64,000 nt of DNA from Mycolicibacterium sp. S2-37 (GTDB taxonomy: Bacteria; Actinomycetota; Actinomycetes; Mycobacteriales; Mycobacteriaceae): the NCBI RefSeq assembly GCF_017352375.1, contig NZ_JAFEVR010000008.1, forward strand, positions 402,992 to 466,991, given 5' to 3'. Numbering within the stretch: position 1 is the first letter of the stretch; each line of letters starts with the position of its first letter. The position numbers and the translations under genes are program-made. Shown here in pieces: positions 16,517 to 26,301 of the stretch. The notes beneath the pieces were generated by a model. That model did no database searches and had not been told where the DNA came from. It saw only the letters and a program-made list of their open reading frames with translations.

Positions 16517-16951
16517 TCACCGCGTGAAGAAGGCGTCGGCATCCTTGCGGTGCAGCAGGAACAGACCGCCGGCGATCAGCACCGAACCCAGGATCGCGGC
16601 GACGGCGTAGCCGAACGCCGTCACGGCCGAATCCCGTTCCACGGTGAACAGATTGGTCACCGTGTAGACGATCGAACCGAAGCCGCCGGCGCTGAGCACC
16701 GTGCGCGACCAGCGGTAGCCCTGCCGCATCAGCAGCAGGAACGTGACGACGATGGCGCAGACGACGACCAGCATCATGATCGACATCCCGCGCAGGAACA
16801 CCGACGAGCCACCGACGGGCGAGGTCAGGTTGTCGATCAGATAGCCGGCCGCCAGCAGCGGCAGCGCCACGACCCAGAGCCAGAACCCGGTGTCGACATC
16901 GGGGGGCCGTGCGGGAGACGGCTCGACCGGGCGAGTGGACGGTGAGGTCAT
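16517..16951 (-). CDS. four-helix membrane protein downstream of hemB
   Basis: 144 residues: a disordered Pro-rich N-terminus, TGFWLWVVALPLLAAGYLID as first helix, three further helices, and LLHRKDADAFF at the end. The end resembles the tail of the neighbouring protein (AADWFDRKEPA). It overlaps the hemB stop by four bases (ATGA), so it is translated with hemB. Membrane role unknown. Confidence 0.65.
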   Translation of the reverse strand: MTSPSTRPVEPSPARPPDVDTGFWLWVVALPLLAAGYLIDNLTSPVGGSSVFLRGMSIMMLVVVCAIVVTFLLLMRQGYRWSRTVLSAGGFGSIVYTVTNLFTVERDSAVTAFGYAVAAILGSVLIAGGLFLLHRKDADAFFTR

Positions 16952-17919
16952 GCCAGCCAGCCGGCCACCTCGGCGGCCCAGTAGGACAGGACGATGTCGG
17001 CGCCCGCACGGCGGATGCCGGTCAGCGTCTCCAGGGCGACGGTCGGCAGGTCGATCCAGCCGTTGGCGGCGGCCGCGCTGATCATCGAGTACTCGCCGGA
17101 CACCTGATAGGCGGCCACCGGCACATCGGAGATCTCCGCCGCTGCCCGTACGACGTCGAGGTAGCTCATCGCCGGTTTGACCATCACGATGTCCGCACCT
17201 TCGGCCAGGTCGAGCCGCACCTCGTGCATCGCCTCACGGGCATTGCCGGGCTCCTGCTGGTAGGTGCGCCGGTCGCCCTGCAGGCTGGAGTCGACCGCGT
17301 CGCGGAACGGGCCGTAGAACCCGGATGCGAACTTCGCCGCGTAGGCCAGGATCGCCGTGTCGGTGTGCCCCGCCGCGTCCAGCCCGTCACGGATGGCGGC
17401 CACCTGACCGTCCATCATGCCGCTGGGACTCACCACGTGCGCGCCCGAATTCGCTTGTGCGACAGCGAGTTCGACGTAGCGACGATTGGTCTGGTCGTTG
17501 TCGACCCGCCCGGCGGCGTCGACGATCCCGCAGTGCCCGTGGTCGGTGAACTCATCCAGGCAGGTATCGGCCATCAGCACGGTGGCATCTCCGAGGTCGG
17601 CGGCCAGATCGCGCAGCGCGACGTTGAGGATGCCGTCGTCGGCGATGCCGATGGCCCCGGTCGGATCCTTGTCCTCGCTGCGGGGCACGCCGAACAGCAT
17701 CAGCCCGCCCACGCCCGCTGTGACGGCGTCGGCGGCCGCGCGGCGCAGTGAATCGCGCGTGTGCTGCTGCACGCCGGGCATCGAGGAGATCGCCCGCGGA
17801 GCGTCGATACCGTCGGCGACGAACATCGGCAACACCAGATGCCGCGGCTCGAGCGATGTCTGGGCGACCAGCCGCCGCATGGCGCGTGTGGAACGCAGCC
17901 GCCGCGGCCGGTGCCTCAT
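16948..17919 (-). CDS. hemB: delta-aminolevulinic acid dehydratase (porphobilinogen synthase)
   Basis: 323-residue cytoplasmic enzyme that condenses two 5-aminolevulinate molecules to porphobilinogen. The Schiff-base lysine is in MVKPAMSYLD near residue 245. The metal region reads ADTCLDEFTDHGHCG (about 118-131): it keeps two cysteines and has Asp where zinc enzymes have the middle Cys, so it is a variant of the three-cysteine site. ATG 17919 starts MRHRPRRLRSTRAMRRLVAQTS, the usual N-terminus; longer frames are unsupported. It lies 19 bp after hemD. Corresponds to Rv0512. Confidence 0.95.
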   Translation of the reverse strand: MRHRPRRLRSTRAMRRLVAQTSLEPRHLVLPMFVADGIDAPRAISSMPGVQQHTRDSLRRAAADAVTAGVGGLMLFGVPRSEDKDPTGAIGIADDGILNVALRDLAADLGDATVLMADTCLDEFTDHGHCGIVDAAGRVDNDQTNRRYVELAVAQANSGAHVVSPSGMMDGQVAAIRDGLDAAGHTDTAILAYAAKFASGFYGPFRDAVDSSLQGDRRTYQQEPGNAREAMHEVRLDLAEGADIVMVKPAMSYLDVVRAAAEISDVPVAAYQVSGEYSMISAAAANGWIDLPTVALETLTGIRRAGADIVLSYWAAEVAGWLA

Positions 17920-17938
17920 GGACGACAAGGCACAGACC

Positions 17939-19591
17939 TCAGCGCCGGCGGCTCTTCTTGCGCGGCGGGGGCAGTGCACCCTCGGCCCGCAGCCGCGCGG
18001 CGTGCTCTGCCAGCGCCTCGACGAGCGGGCCGACGGCCGCCACCTCGGGCTGGACGTCGACACGCAGCCCGAACTCCGCTGCGGTCTCTGCGGTCTTGGG
18101 ACCGATGCAGGCGACGATCGTGCGGGCGTGCGGCTTACCTGCGATGCCGACGAGGTTGCGCACCGTCGAGCTGGAGGTGAAGCAGACCGCGTCGAAGCCG
18201 CCGGTCTTGATCATCTCCCGGGTCGACGCGGCAGGCGGCGCGGCCCGCACGGTCCGGTAGGCGGTGACGTCCTCGATCTCCCAGCCGCGTTCGCGCAGAC
18301 CTTCGGCCAGCGTCTCGGTGGCGATGTCGGCACGGGGCAGCAGCACCCGGTTGACCGGATCGAAGATGTCGTCATAGGGCGGGAACTCGTCGAGCAGGCC
18401 CAGGGAGGACTGCTCACCGGTCGGCACCAGCTCCGGGTTGATCCCGAATGCGCGGACGCGCTCGGCGGTGGCCTGGCCCACGCACGCGATCTTCACTCCG
18501 GCGAACGCACGCGCGTCGAGACCGAACTCGTTGAACTTCTCCCACACCGCACGCACCGCGTTGGTCGAGGTGAAGACGACCCACTGGAAGCGGCCGTCGA
18601 CCAGCCCCTTGACTGCACGCTCCATCTGCGCGGGGCTGCGCGGCGGTTCGACGGCGATGGTCGGTACCTCGATGGGCAGCGCCCCGTGACCGACCAGCTT
18701 GTCGCTCATCTCCCCGGCCTGGTCCTTGGTGCGCGGCACCAGCACGGTCCAGCCGTACAGCGCCCGGCTCTCCCACCAGTTCAGCTTGGCGCGGTTGGCG
18801 ACGGTCCTGCCGACGGTCACGACCAGCGGACCGGTCAGCGGGCTCGCGGGAGCGCCGGTCGGCTCGGGGCTGATCAGCACGGCCTTGTCGACCAGGCCGC
18901 CCAGCGTCGACTCCACCGAACGCTGCTGGCACGTGGTGCCCTGTGCGGTCACCACCGCGGGGGTGGAGTCGGCCAGGCCGTACTCGATCAGGGTGCGGGC
19001 CGCATCGGGCAGGTGCGAGGCCGTCGCGTGCAGGATCAGCGGACCTGGCGCCGCAGCGATCGCCGCCCAGTCGACGTCGCCGCGCACATCGGCGACGGTG
19101 TGGGTGGAGCCGAGCGGCAGCCCGGCGTAGGTCGGCACCGCGGTGGTGTCCGGCAGGCCCGGCACGATCTCGAAATTCGCGTGGCTCCTGGCCAGCGCGT
19201 TGATCTCGGCGATCACCGAGTCGACCGACAGGGGGTCACCGGCGATCAGGCGGACCACGTCGACGCCGTGCTTGGCCTCGCCGGCCAGCGTCTTGGCCAC
19301 CTCGGCCGGATCACCCAGGGCGGGCCGGACGTCCGGTCCACCGGGGATCGTCGCGGACGGGTCACCGTCGGCCGCCTCGGCCGGCTCCGGCCCCGACGGC
19401 GGCGGGAGGTGCGCACCGACCAGGGCGAGCACGGCTTCGGGGACGTCGGGGTCGGTGAAGACCAGCGCGGCGTTGGCGAGCACGCTGTGCGCCCGTGTGG
19501 TGAGCAGACCCGGATCACCCGGGCCTGACCCCACGAACGTGATGCGGCCCGGCTTCATCTTGCGTCCGCGCCCGCTCTCCTGCCGAGTCAT
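17939..19591 (-). CDS. hemD: fused uroporphyrinogen-III methyltransferase / synthase
   Basis: 550 residues with two domains. Residues ~15-255 are a CobA/SUMT-type methyltransferase (ITFVGSGPGDPGLLTTRA, and VVRLIAGDPLS) using S-adenosylmethionine. Residues ~270-540 are uroporphyrinogen-III synthase (LYGWTVLVPRTKDQAGEMS, VVFTSTNAV, AVCFTSSSTVRNL). The fusion joins heme ring closure with the branch to siroheme/cobalamin, as in Rv0511. The N-terminal domain has shortened motifs, so methyltransferase activity is less sure than synthase activity. Alternative start: ATG at codon 12. Confidence 0.92.
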   Translation of the reverse strand: MTRQESGRGRKMKPGRITFVGSGPGDPGLLTTRAHSVLANAALVFTDPDVPEAVLALVGAHLPPPSGPEPAEAADGDPSATIPGGPDVRPALGDPAEVAKTLAGEAKHGVDVVRLIAGDPLSVDSVIAEINALARSHANFEIVPGLPDTTAVPTYAGLPLGSTHTVADVRGDVDWAAIAAAPGPLILHATASHLPDAARTLIEYGLADSTPAVVTAQGTTCQQRSVESTLGGLVDKAVLISPEPTGAPASPLTGPLVVTVGRTVANRAKLNWWESRALYGWTVLVPRTKDQAGEMSDKLVGHGALPIEVPTIAVEPPRSPAQMERAVKGLVDGRFQWVVFTSTNAVRAVWEKFNEFGLDARAFAGVKIACVGQATAERVRAFGINPELVPTGEQSSLGLLDEFPPYDDIFDPVNRVLLPRADIATETLAEGLRERGWEIEDVTAYRTVRAAPPAASTREMIKTGGFDAVCFTSSSTVRNLVGIAGKPHARTIVACIGPKTAETAAEFGLRVDVQPEVAAVGPLVEALAEHAARLRAEGALPPPRKKSRRR

Positions 19592-19615
19592 CTGTCGCTC
19601 ACTCCCGCTCTACAG

Positions 19616-20554
19616 CTAGTGGTGATCCGCCATGAGTTCGCGCGCCCCGAGTTCGAACAACTCCGCGGCCACCGAGACCCCCAGCTCTGCGGCCCGGTCC
19701 GGAGTTCCGACGCCGGACGCGCGGATCACGTCGGATCCGTCCAGCGTCGCCACGCAACTGCGCAGCGACACCTCTTCGAAGATGCGACCGTCCTCATCGA
19801 TAGACTCGACCACCTCGGCGATCGCGCCCACCGGTGCGGAGCAACCCGCCTCCAGTTCGGCGAGCAGGACACGCTCGGCGGTGACCGCCGCCCGTGTGTC
19901 GGCGTCGTCCAGCTCCGACAGCAGTGCGGCGAGCCCGGTGTCGTCCGCGCGGCACTCGACCGCAAGGGCGCCCTGGGCCGGTGCTGGCAACATCTGCACC
20001 GGCTCGAGGGTCTCGGTGACATACGCCAGTCGCCCGATGCGGGCCAGACCCGCACGTGCGACCACGATGCCGTCGAGATCACCGTTGCCAACCCTGTTCA
20101 ACCTGGTATCTAGGTTGCCTCTTAGGGGGCGGATTTCCAAACCGAGACCCAGTGCTCTAAGCTGTGCGGCCCGCCGCGGGCTGGACGTGCCGATCACCGA
20201 CCCCGCGGGCAACTCCCCCAGCACCAGGCCGTCCCGGGCCACCAGCGCATCGCGCGCGTCCTCCCGCGGCGGGATGGCAGCGATGACGAACCGCTTGTCG
20301 ACGGCAGTCGGGAGATCTTTGTACGAGTGCACCGCAGCGTCGACCCGGCCGTCGGCGATGGCCTCCCGCAGCGCGGCGGTGAACACCCCCACACCGATCT
20401 CGGCGATCGGGCCCTGATTGCGGTCGCCCTCGGTGGAGATGAGCACGAGTTCGGCGGGGTGTCCCTTGGCGATCAGCGCGTCGCGGATGGTGCCGGCCTG
20501 GGTGGTCGCCAGCAGGCTGGCCCGGGTACCGATTCGGATCGGTGGCTTGGTCAA
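19616..20554 (-). CDS. hemC: porphobilinogen deaminase (hydroxymethylbilane synthase)
   Basis: 312-residue enzyme assembling four porphobilinogens into hydroxymethylbilane. [15 protein letters not shown] opens the protein, the catalytic aspartate is within [10 protein letters not shown], the arginine-rich substrate motif is SPRRAAQLR, and C238 in [10 protein letters not shown] carries the dipyrromethane cofactor. It follows hemA by 18 bp and precedes hemD by 24 bp. Corresponds to Rv0510. Confidence 0.96.
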   Translation of the reverse strand: MTKPPIRIGTRASLLATTQAGTIRDALIAKGHPAELVLISTEGDRNQGPIAEIGVGVFTAALREAIADGRVDAAVHSYKDLPTAVDKRFVIAAIPPREDARDALVARDGLVLGELPAGSVIGTSSPRRAAQLRALGLGLEIRPLRGNLDTRLNRVGNGDLDGIVVARAGLARIGRLAYVTETLEPVQMLPAPAQGALAVECRADDTGLAALLSELDDADTRAAVTAERVLLAELEAGCSAPVGAIAEVVESIDEDGRIFEEVSLRSCVATLDGSDVIRASGVGTPDRAAELGVSVAAELFELGARELMADHH

Positions 20555-20572
20555 GTGCTACCCGTTTGTCTG

Positions 20573-21943
20573 CTACTCGGACTTGTCGATGTCGGTCGCC
20601 GCCGCACTGAACGGATCGATTCCCGCGACAAGAGGCAGCTCGCCGCCCGCGACCGCGTCGACGGCCTGCTGGTCGAGCTCGAAGAGTTCCCGTAGCGCCT
20701 CGGCGTAGCTGTCGCCGCCCGGAGCGCTGGCCAGCTGTTTGACCCGGACCGTCGGCGCGTGCAGCAGCTTGTCCACCACGCGGCGCACCGTCTTGGCGAC
20801 CTCGTCGCGATGGGCGGCCTCCAGACCGGGCAGCCGGTGGTCCAGGCGCAGCAGTTCCGCCTCGACCACGTCGGCGGCCCGCTGTCGCAACGCGGTGACC
20901 GTCGGGGTGACCTCGGCCATTCGCTGGCCTGCCAGATATCCGGCCACCTCGGTTGCGACGATCGTGCGCGCGGCCTCCGCGTCGGATGCCGCGGCGCGGG
21001 CCGACGGCTCCCGCTGGATGCGGTCCATGTCGATGACGTAGACGCCCGGCAGCCCGGCGATCGCCGGGTCGACGTCGCGTGGCATTCCGAGATCGCAGAT
21101 CACCAGCTGCCGCTGTTCGGGCCTCCCGGTCAGTCCGCGGTGGGCGTCCGCGAGCGACACCACCGGGCGCACGGCGCCGGTGGAGGAGACCACGACGTCG
21201 GCGTCGGCGAGGGCGGGCGCGATGTCGTCGAAGCTGTACCAATCGGCGGCCACGCCCTGCTCGCGGAGGTTCTCGGCCAGCCGGCGGGCGCGTGGCAGCG
21301 ACCGGTTGACCACGTGCACGCGGTCGATGCCGGCGCGGACGAGGTGCTTGGCCGACAGTGCACCCATGGAACCGGCGCCGATGACGACCGCGGTGCGACC
21401 GGCCAGCGAGCCGAGCTTCGCCTCGGCCATACCGAGCGCTACCGAGACCACCGACGCGCCTGCCGCGTCGATCCCGGTCTCCGCGTGTACTCGCTTGCCG
21501 ACCGACAGCGCGCGCTGGGACAACTCGTGCAGGGTGCGGCCGACGGTCTGATTGGCCTCGGCGGACGCGTAGGCGCGCCGGACCTGGCCCAGAACCTGCT
21601 GTTCGCCGATCACGGCGGAGTCCAGACCACTGGCGACGGCGAAGAGGTGTTCGACGGCCGCCTCGGCGTAGCGCACGTAGGCGTGCTTCGTCAGATCGTT
21701 GAGCGACATACCGCTGTGCTCGGCCAGTACCTGCCCGATCACCGAGAGACCGCCGTGGAATGCGTCGACCACCGCATAGACCTCGACGCGGTTGCAGGTG
21801 GACAGCACCATCGCCTCGGTGACCAAGGACGACTGCAGAAGCTGGTCGACGATCTTGGCCTGGTCGGATTCGTCCGTGCTCAATTGCTCCAGCACAGACA
21901 CCGGGGCACTGCGGTGCGAAACCCCGAACAGCAGAACGCTCAT
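20573..21943 (-). CDS. hemA: glutamyl-tRNA reductase
   Basis: 456-residue first enzyme of C5 heme synthesis, reducing glutamyl-tRNA to glutamate-1-semialdehyde with NADPH. Catalytic C50 is in [26 protein letters not shown] is the NADPH loop; the long C-terminal helix and dimerisation region follow. It opens the hemA-hemC-hemD-hemB run. A GATGAGG sequence precedes the ATG as ribosome site. Corresponds to Rv0509. Confidence 0.96.
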   Translation of the reverse strand: MSVLLFGVSHRSAPVSVLEQLSTDESDQAKIVDQLLQSSLVTEAMVLSTCNRVEVYAVVDAFHGGLSVIGQVLAEHSGMSLNDLTKHAYVRYAEAAVEHLFAVASGLDSAVIGEQQVLGQVRRAYASAEANQTVGRTLHELSQRALSVGKRVHAETGIDAAGASVVSVALGMAEAKLGSLAGRTAVVIGAGSMGALSAKHLVRAGIDRVHVVNRSLPRARRLAENLREQGVAADWYSFDDIAPALADADVVVSSTGAVRPVVSLADAHRGLTGRPEQRQLVICDLGMPRDVDPAIAGLPGVYVIDMDRIQREPSARAAASDAEAARTIVATEVAGYLAGQRMAEVTPTVTALRQRAADVVEAELLRLDHRLPGLEAAHRDEVAKTVRRVVDKLLHAPTVRVKQLASAPGGDSYAEALRELFELDQQAVDAVAGGELPLVAGIDPFSAAATDIDKSE

Positions 21944-22039
21944 GGCCTCATCACCACGTCAACCACGTTAATCGTTTATGAGCGTGGCTACCAAATTTCA
22001 CCTAGTTCGATTGGTCACCGTCGTTCGATCGGTCACCGT

Positions 22040-22342
22040 TCACCGGTTGAGGTCGGCGACCAGCCGCTCTTCGTCGATCTCCCAGTAGCTGTGCTCACGG
22101 CCGTCGAGCAGGACCACCGGCAGCCGGTCGCCGTATTCGGCGCGCAGTGCGGGATCGCCGTCGGCGGCGGCGTTGTCGACGTCGGTCAGGGTGAGCGTGA
22201 AGTCCCACTCGCCGGCCAATTCGGCCAGCCGCGCCGCGACCCGCGCGCAGATGGTGCAGGTTCCCCGGGTCAGCAGAACCACCGAGTGGCGCTCCCCTGA
22301 TCCAGCGCCTGCCGAGTGTGTGTTCGCCGCCTGATCCACCAC
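22040..22342 (-). CDS. glutaredoxin-like (DUF836) thiol protein
   Basis: About 100 residues. A thioredoxin-fold core VVLLTRGTCTICARVAARL has the redox pair C-x-x-C, followed by a second half with the cis-Pro segment RLPVVLLDG. This is the short glutaredoxin-2-like family; substrate is unknown. GTG 22342 or the next GTG at 22339 is preferred to the longer frame from 22399, which would run into the divergent serB1 gene; GATACT lies just upstream. Corresponds to Rv0508. Confidence 0.82.
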   Translation of the reverse strand: MVDQAANTHSAGAGSGERHSVVLLTRGTCTICARVAARLAELAGEWDFTLTLTDVDNAAADGDPALRAEYGDRLPVVLLDGREHSYWEIDEERLVADLNR

Positions 22343-22365
22343 GTCAGTATCCGCCCTGGGTGTCC

Positions 22366-22377
22366 TAGTGTTGGTCT
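22366..22377 (+). promoter_or_regulatory. leaderless -10 box of serB1
   Basis: TAGTGT at 22366-22371, six bases before GTG 22378. It is closely backed by the divergent glutaredoxin-like gene, so the two promoters share about 35 bp. Confidence 0.45.
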
Positions 22378-23259
22378 GTGTCCGAAACCGGGGGTACACA
22401 CGCCGAGCGTCAGCAGATCGCCGGTGACGCCAGCGCCGAGGCCGCCGTCACCGAACTGGCCGCCGAGCCCACACCGGCCACACCGGCGCCGCCGCCGGAC
22501 CTCACGGCCGCGGCGTTCTTCGACGTCGACAACACGCTGGTGCACGGATCGTCGCTGGTGCACTTCGCCCGCGGCCTGGCCGCCCGCAAGTTCTTCACCT
22601 ACAGCGATGTCCTCGGCTTCGTCTACGCGCAGGCGAAGTTCCAGCTCACCGGCCGGGAGAACAGCAACGACGTCGCCGCCGGGCGCACCAGGGCGCTGGC
22701 ATTCATCCAGGGCCGGTCCACCGCCGAGCTGGCGGCCGTCGGCGAGGAGATCTACGACGAGATCATCGCCGACAAGATCTGGCCGGGCACGCGTGCGCTG
22801 GCCCAGATGCACCTCGACGCCGGTCAGCAGGTGTGGCTGGTGACGGCGACGCCCTACGAGCTGGCCGCCACCATCGCCCGGCGACTCGGGCTGACCGGTG
22901 CGCTGGGCACCGTCGCAGAATCAGTCGACGGCGTGTTCACCGGACGGCTGGTCGGCGACATCCTGCACGGCACCGGCAAGGCGCACGCCGTCCGCTCGCT
23001 GGCCATCCGCGAGGGCCTCAACCTGCGTCGCTGTACGGCGTACTCGGACAGCTTCAACGACGTGCCGATGCTCTCGCTGGTGGGCACCGCCGTCGCGATC
23101 AACCCGGACGCCGCGTTGCGCAGCGTGGCGCGGGAACGCGGCTGGGAGATCCGCGACTTCCGCACCGCCCGCAAGGCCGCCCGCATCGGGGTGCCGTCCG
23201 CGGTGGCGCTCGGCGCGCTCGGCGGAGCGCTGGCCGCCGTGGTGTCCCGGCGCCAATAG
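22378..23259 (+). CDS. serB1: HAD-family phosphatase (SerB1-like)
   Basis: 293 residues of the HAD IB subfamily. An ~40-residue disordered N-terminus is followed by [13 protein letters not shown] (motif I, nucleophile Asp), [10 protein letters not shown] (motif II), and [15 protein letters not shown] (motif III/IV). A C-terminal hydrophobic helix ([18 protein letters not shown]) may anchor it to the membrane. Rv0505c is called SerB1, but the true substrate of this family may be another phosphate ester; phosphoserine is not established from sequence. Confidence 0.85.
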   Translation: MSETGGTHAERQQIAGDASAEAAVTELAAEPTPATPAPPPDLTAAAFFDVDNTLVHGSSLVHFARGLAARKFFTYSDVLGFVYAQAKFQLTGRENSNDVAAGRTRALAFIQGRSTAELAAVGEEIYDEIIADKIWPGTRALAQMHLDAGQQVWLVTATPYELAATIARRLGLTGALGTVAESVDGVFTGRLVGDILHGTGKAHAVRSLAIREGLNLRRCTAYSDSFNDVPMLSLVGTAVAINPDAALRSVARERGWEIRDFRTARKAARIGVPSAVALGALGGALAAVVSRRQ

Positions 23260-23280
23260 GGGTTGCTGGAACCGCGCTGA

Positions 23281-23295
23281 TAGGCTCGCGCAGTC
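23281..23295 (+). promoter_or_regulatory. leaderless -10 box of the HadA-like gene
   Basis: TAGGCT at 23281-23286 lies nine bases before ATG 23296. Confidence 0.45.
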
Positions 23296-23829
23296 ATGGC
23301 CATCGCTGAAGACATCATCGGAACCCACTACCGGTACCCCGACTATTTCGAGGTCGGCCGGGAGAAGATCCGCGAGTTCGCCAAGGCTGTCAAGGACGAC
23401 CACCCCGCGCACTACGACGAATCCGCGGCCAAGGAGTCCGGCTACGACGGGCTCATCGCATCGCTGACGTTCCTCGCCGTCGCCGGCCGCCGGGTGCAGG
23501 CCGAGATCTTCAACCAGTTCGACATCCCGATCAACATGGAGCGGGTGCTGCACCGCGACCAGAAGATCACCTTCCACCGGCCCGTTCTCGCGGGCGACAA
23601 GCTGTTCTTCGACTCCTACCTCGATTCGGTGATCGAAGCGCACGGCACCGTCGTCACCGAGGTCCGCGGCGAGGTGAGCGACGAGACCGGCGAGCCGGTG
23701 CTGACCAGCGTCGTCACGGTGATCGGCGAGGCCGCCCACGACGACGAGGCCGACGAGGTGACGGCGAACATCAAGGCGCGCCGGGACGCGGCGATCGCGA
23801 AGATGGTCGCCGGCCAGAACGCCAAGTAG
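23296..23829 (+). CDS. HadA-like MaoC-domain dehydratase (Rv0504c type)
   Basis: 177-residue hotdog-fold protein of the UPF0336/HadA family. It starts [20 protein letters not shown] and has [20 protein letters not shown], as in the HadA and HadC subunits of the FAS-II 3-hydroxyacyl-ACP dehydratase. HadA/C subunits lack the full catalytic pair and bind acyl chains, relying on a HadB-type partner; none is encoded nearby. The role here is probably acyl binding in lipid metabolism (inference). It ends seven bases before the convergent acyltransferase gene. Confidence 0.87.
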   Translation: MAIAEDIIGTHYRYPDYFEVGREKIREFAKAVKDDHPAHYDESAAKESGYDGLIASLTFLAVAGRRVQAEIFNQFDIPINMERVLHRDQKITFHRPVLAGDKLFFDSYLDSVIEAHGTVVTEVRGEVSDETGEPVLTSVVTVIGEAAHDDEADEVTANIKARRDAAIAKMVAGQNAK

Positions 23830-23835
23830 GACCGA

Positions 23836-24900
23836 TCAGCCGAAGAACATGTTCCGACGGCCGGCGAGCAGCTGATAGAGGGTCTGCTGAATGGTCTCGC
23901 GGACCTGGTCGGTCAGCTCGAAGGTGATCATCGGATCGTCGGCGGCGCCGTCCTCGTAGTCCTCGGTCGGGATCGGCTCACCGAATTGGATGTGCCACTT
24001 CGACGGCAGCGGTACGACACCGAGCGGCCCGGCGAGCGGAAACAGCGGGGTGATCGGGAAGTACGGCAGGCCGAGCAGCCGCGCGACCAGTTTGACGTCG
24101 GCGATCATCGGATAGATCTCCTCGGATCCGACGATCGAGCAGGGCACGATCGGTGCCCCCGTCCGCAGCGCAGCCGATACGAAGCCGCCGCGGCCGAATC
24201 GCTGCAACTTGTAGCGGTCCTTGAACTGTTTGCCCAGGCCCTTGTAGCCCTCCGGGAACACCGCGGTCAGGTGGCCCGCGGCGAGCAGCCGGTGCGCGTC
24301 GGACGCGCATGCCATGGTGTGGCCCGCCTTGCGGGCGGCCTGGCCGACCATGGGCAGGTCGAAGACCAGGTCAGCGGCGAGCAGCCGCAGATCCCGGTGC
24401 GCGGGGTGCTTGTCCTTCACGGCCACCGACGTCATCAGTCCGTCGAAGGGCAGCACGCCGGCGTGGTTGGCCACCACGAGCGCGGCGCCCTCGGCGGGGA
24501 GGTTCTCGACACCGCTGACCTCGACGCGGAACCACGAATTGAACAAACCGCGTAGCAAAGGCAGGAAGACCGCGTTGTTGAGGTGGGAGTCGAAACCGAA
24601 CTCGTCGACCACGTAGTCGCCGGACATCCGCTTGCGCAGGAACTCCGCGGCCGCCGAAATGCGCAGGGCGAGTTCGGTGGGGGCCTCTTCGTGCTGGGCG
24701 GTACCGGCGCCGCCGCGGTGGGCGTCGAGCTCCCGCACCACCGCCGCGATTTGTTCGGCGGAGGCCGGCCTGCCGGGGTCGGCGAGCAGCGACGGGTGCC
24801 TTCGTGCGGTGTCGGACCGGACCGCCGATCGTCGAACGGCCGCCCCCCGGCCTGAGTTACCATGCAGCGGAATGACTTTGGCCTTGGACTCGCCCGCCAC
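23836..24900 (-). CDS. lysophospholipid acyltransferase-family protein (Rv0502-like)
   Basis: 354 residues. A disordered N-terminal ~90 residues are followed by the PlsC-type domain with the catalytic H-x4-D motif in VANHAGVLPFDG, then FPEGYKGLGK (glycerol-phosphate binding), GAPIVPCSIVGSEE and PLPSKWHIQFGEPI. It probably transfers an acyl group to a lipid or glycerol-phosphate type acceptor at the membrane. GTG 24900 has GGGGAGAAGG upstream, so it is a leadered start. Acceptor unknown. Confidence 0.87.
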   Translation of the reverse strand: MAGESKAKVIPLHGNSGRGAAVRRSAVRSDTARRHPSLLADPGRPASAEQIAAVVRELDAHRGGAGTAQHEEAPTELALRISAAAEFLRKRMSGDYVVDEFGFDSHLNNAVFLPLLRGLFNSWFRVEVSGVENLPAEGAALVVANHAGVLPFDGLMTSVAVKDKHPAHRDLRLLAADLVFDLPMVGQAARKAGHTMACASDAHRLLAAGHLTAVFPEGYKGLGKQFKDRYKLQRFGRGGFVSAALRTGAPIVPCSIVGSEEIYPMIADVKLVARLLGLPYFPITPLFPLAGPLGVVPLPSKWHIQFGEPIPTEDYEDGAADDPMITFELTDQVRETIQQTLYQLLAGRRNMFFG

Positions 24901-24930
24901 GTCAGTACCTTCTCCCCGGTTCAGCTCTAC

Positions 24931-25998
24931 CTAATGTCCCCAGCGCTGCGCTACCGCGACCGCGCGCCCCTCCATCGACCGTATCCATCCTGGATCAACG
25001 ATCGGCGTCAGTCCACGACCGCGCACGTAATCGTCAAAAGCCTCCGCAGTAGTCCATTTTGGGCTAAAGCGGAGCACCTCGCGCATACGCGTCGTGTCCA
25101 TCACCCTGCCGAAGCTCAGATAGTTCATCTGCTCACGGTCAAGTTCAGTGTACTTAGTGGCGCGCAGCAGCGAATCCACTGCCCAGAGCGCTGATCGCGG
25201 CACCGGCAGCGCAATACGCCCGGACCTGCGGATCGCCTGGCTCATCATGATGATCCCCGCGGCCCCGACGTTGAAGGTGCCTGCCTTGCCGGCGATGGTC
25301 GCCCGTTCGAGCGCACCGAGCGCGTCCTGTTCGTGCAGCAGCTGCAGCCGGGCATCCTGCCCGAGCACCGTCGGCACCACGGGGCCGGCCAGGTAGCGCG
25401 ACAGCGCGGTATCCATCGCCGGCCCGATCATGTTCGCCAGCCGCAGGATCGTGACCGCGATGTCGGTGCGCCGCCGCCCCAGGCCGCGTACGTAGCCCTC
25501 GATGTCCATGCTGTCCCGGGCGAACCCCTCGGCCGGCGGCCTGCGGGCGCTGCTGTCCTCGGTGAAGAGGACCGGATCGCGCGAACTCGAGCCGTAGACC
25601 TCGGAGGTGGACTTCAGGACCACCCGGCGGACCGACGGCGCCTTCTGGCAGGCGGCGAACAGCTGGATCGCGCCCATCACGTTGAATTCCTTCAGCGCGG
25701 CACGCCCACCCGCTCTGGGTGCGTAGGACGCCGCGGCCGCATGCACCACCGTGTCCACATCGCCGTTGCGAATGACCTTGGCGATGAACGGATTACGGAT
25801 ATCTGCGCGGACGAACTCGGCGCGCCCCATCCGGCGGAGCATGTCCTTGCTCGGCGTCACCGCGTCGACGGCTATGACGTGGTTGATGAGCGGATTCTGT
25901 GCCAGCCGGGCGGTCAGGTAGCCGCCGAGGAACCGGCACGCTCCGGTGACCAGTACCACCTTCGGGTACTGACCGTCCCCCGTCACGGTCGATTCCAC
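24931..25998 (-). CDS. NAD-dependent epimerase/dehydratase (galE2-like, Rv0501)
   Basis: 355-residue extended SDR. The nucleotide loop is VTGACRFLGGYLTARL, with a TGACRFLGG instead of the usual TGGAGFIG, and STSEVYG precedes the active-site region. The catalytic Tyr-x3-Lys is not obvious, so epimerase activity is uncertain; related SDRs are atypical too. It lies upstream of the acyltransferase gene on the same strand with a 30-bp gap. Start GTG 25998 follows TAGGCT by six bases. Confidence 0.8.
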   Translation of the reverse strand: MESTVTGDGQYPKVVLVTGACRFLGGYLTARLAQNPLINHVIAVDAVTPSKDMLRRMGRAEFVRADIRNPFIAKVIRNGDVDTVVHAAAASYAPRAGGRAALKEFNVMGAIQLFAACQKAPSVRRVVLKSTSEVYGSSSRDPVLFTEDSSARRPPAEGFARDSMDIEGYVRGLGRRRTDIAVTILRLANMIGPAMDTALSRYLAGPVVPTVLGQDARLQLLHEQDALGALERATIAGKAGTFNVGAAGIIMMSQAIRRSGRIALPVPRSALWAVDSLLRATKYTELDREQMNYLSFGRVMDTTRMREVLRFSPKWTTAEAFDDYVRGRGLTPIVDPGWIRSMEGRAVAVAQRWGH

Positions 25999-26010
25999 GA
26001 CGCCAGCCTA
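25999..26010 (-). promoter_or_regulatory. leaderless -10 box of the galE2-like gene
   Basis: TAGGCT on the minus strand (26010-26005), six bases before GTG 25998. Confidence 0.45.
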
Positions 26011-26049
26011 ACCGTTGCCGCTGTGAGCCACCCGGCGAGCGGCTGAGGG

Positions 26050-26151
26050 CTACTTGCCGAGTTTTCTGCGCTGCACCCGCGTGCGTCGAAGCAGCTTGCG
26101 GTGCTTCTTCTTCGACATGCGCTTACGACGCTTCTTGATGACTGAACCCAT
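26050..26151 (-). CDS. bS22-type 33-residue ribosomal protein
   Basis: The 33-residue product starts [20 protein letters not shown] and ends [12 protein letters not shown]. It is almost all Lys/Arg and carries the AURKAIP1/COX24-type motif. It matches the short protein bS22 seen in mycobacterial 30S structures near the decoding centre, and Rv0500B by position. The ATG at 26151 gives a complete frame to TAG at 26050. It lies downstream of the excisionase-like gene, in the gap before the galE2-like gene. Confidence 0.88.
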
Positions 26152-26301
26152 GAACTCCGCTATCTACGTTTCCTGTGTCCGACGCCGCGTCGGCACGCGA
26201 TCTGACCCGTGCCGGACTCGACGTCGGAGTTTGACGTCCAACCCGGATACCTTACCCAAGCGGGGAGCGCGACGCGAAAACGCCCGAACGGCGTCGTGCG
26301 C

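Noticed and set aside
17486..19528. A 680-residue plus-strand frame opposite hemB and hemD
   Set aside because: Spans two unrelated genes antisense; no start signal or domain.
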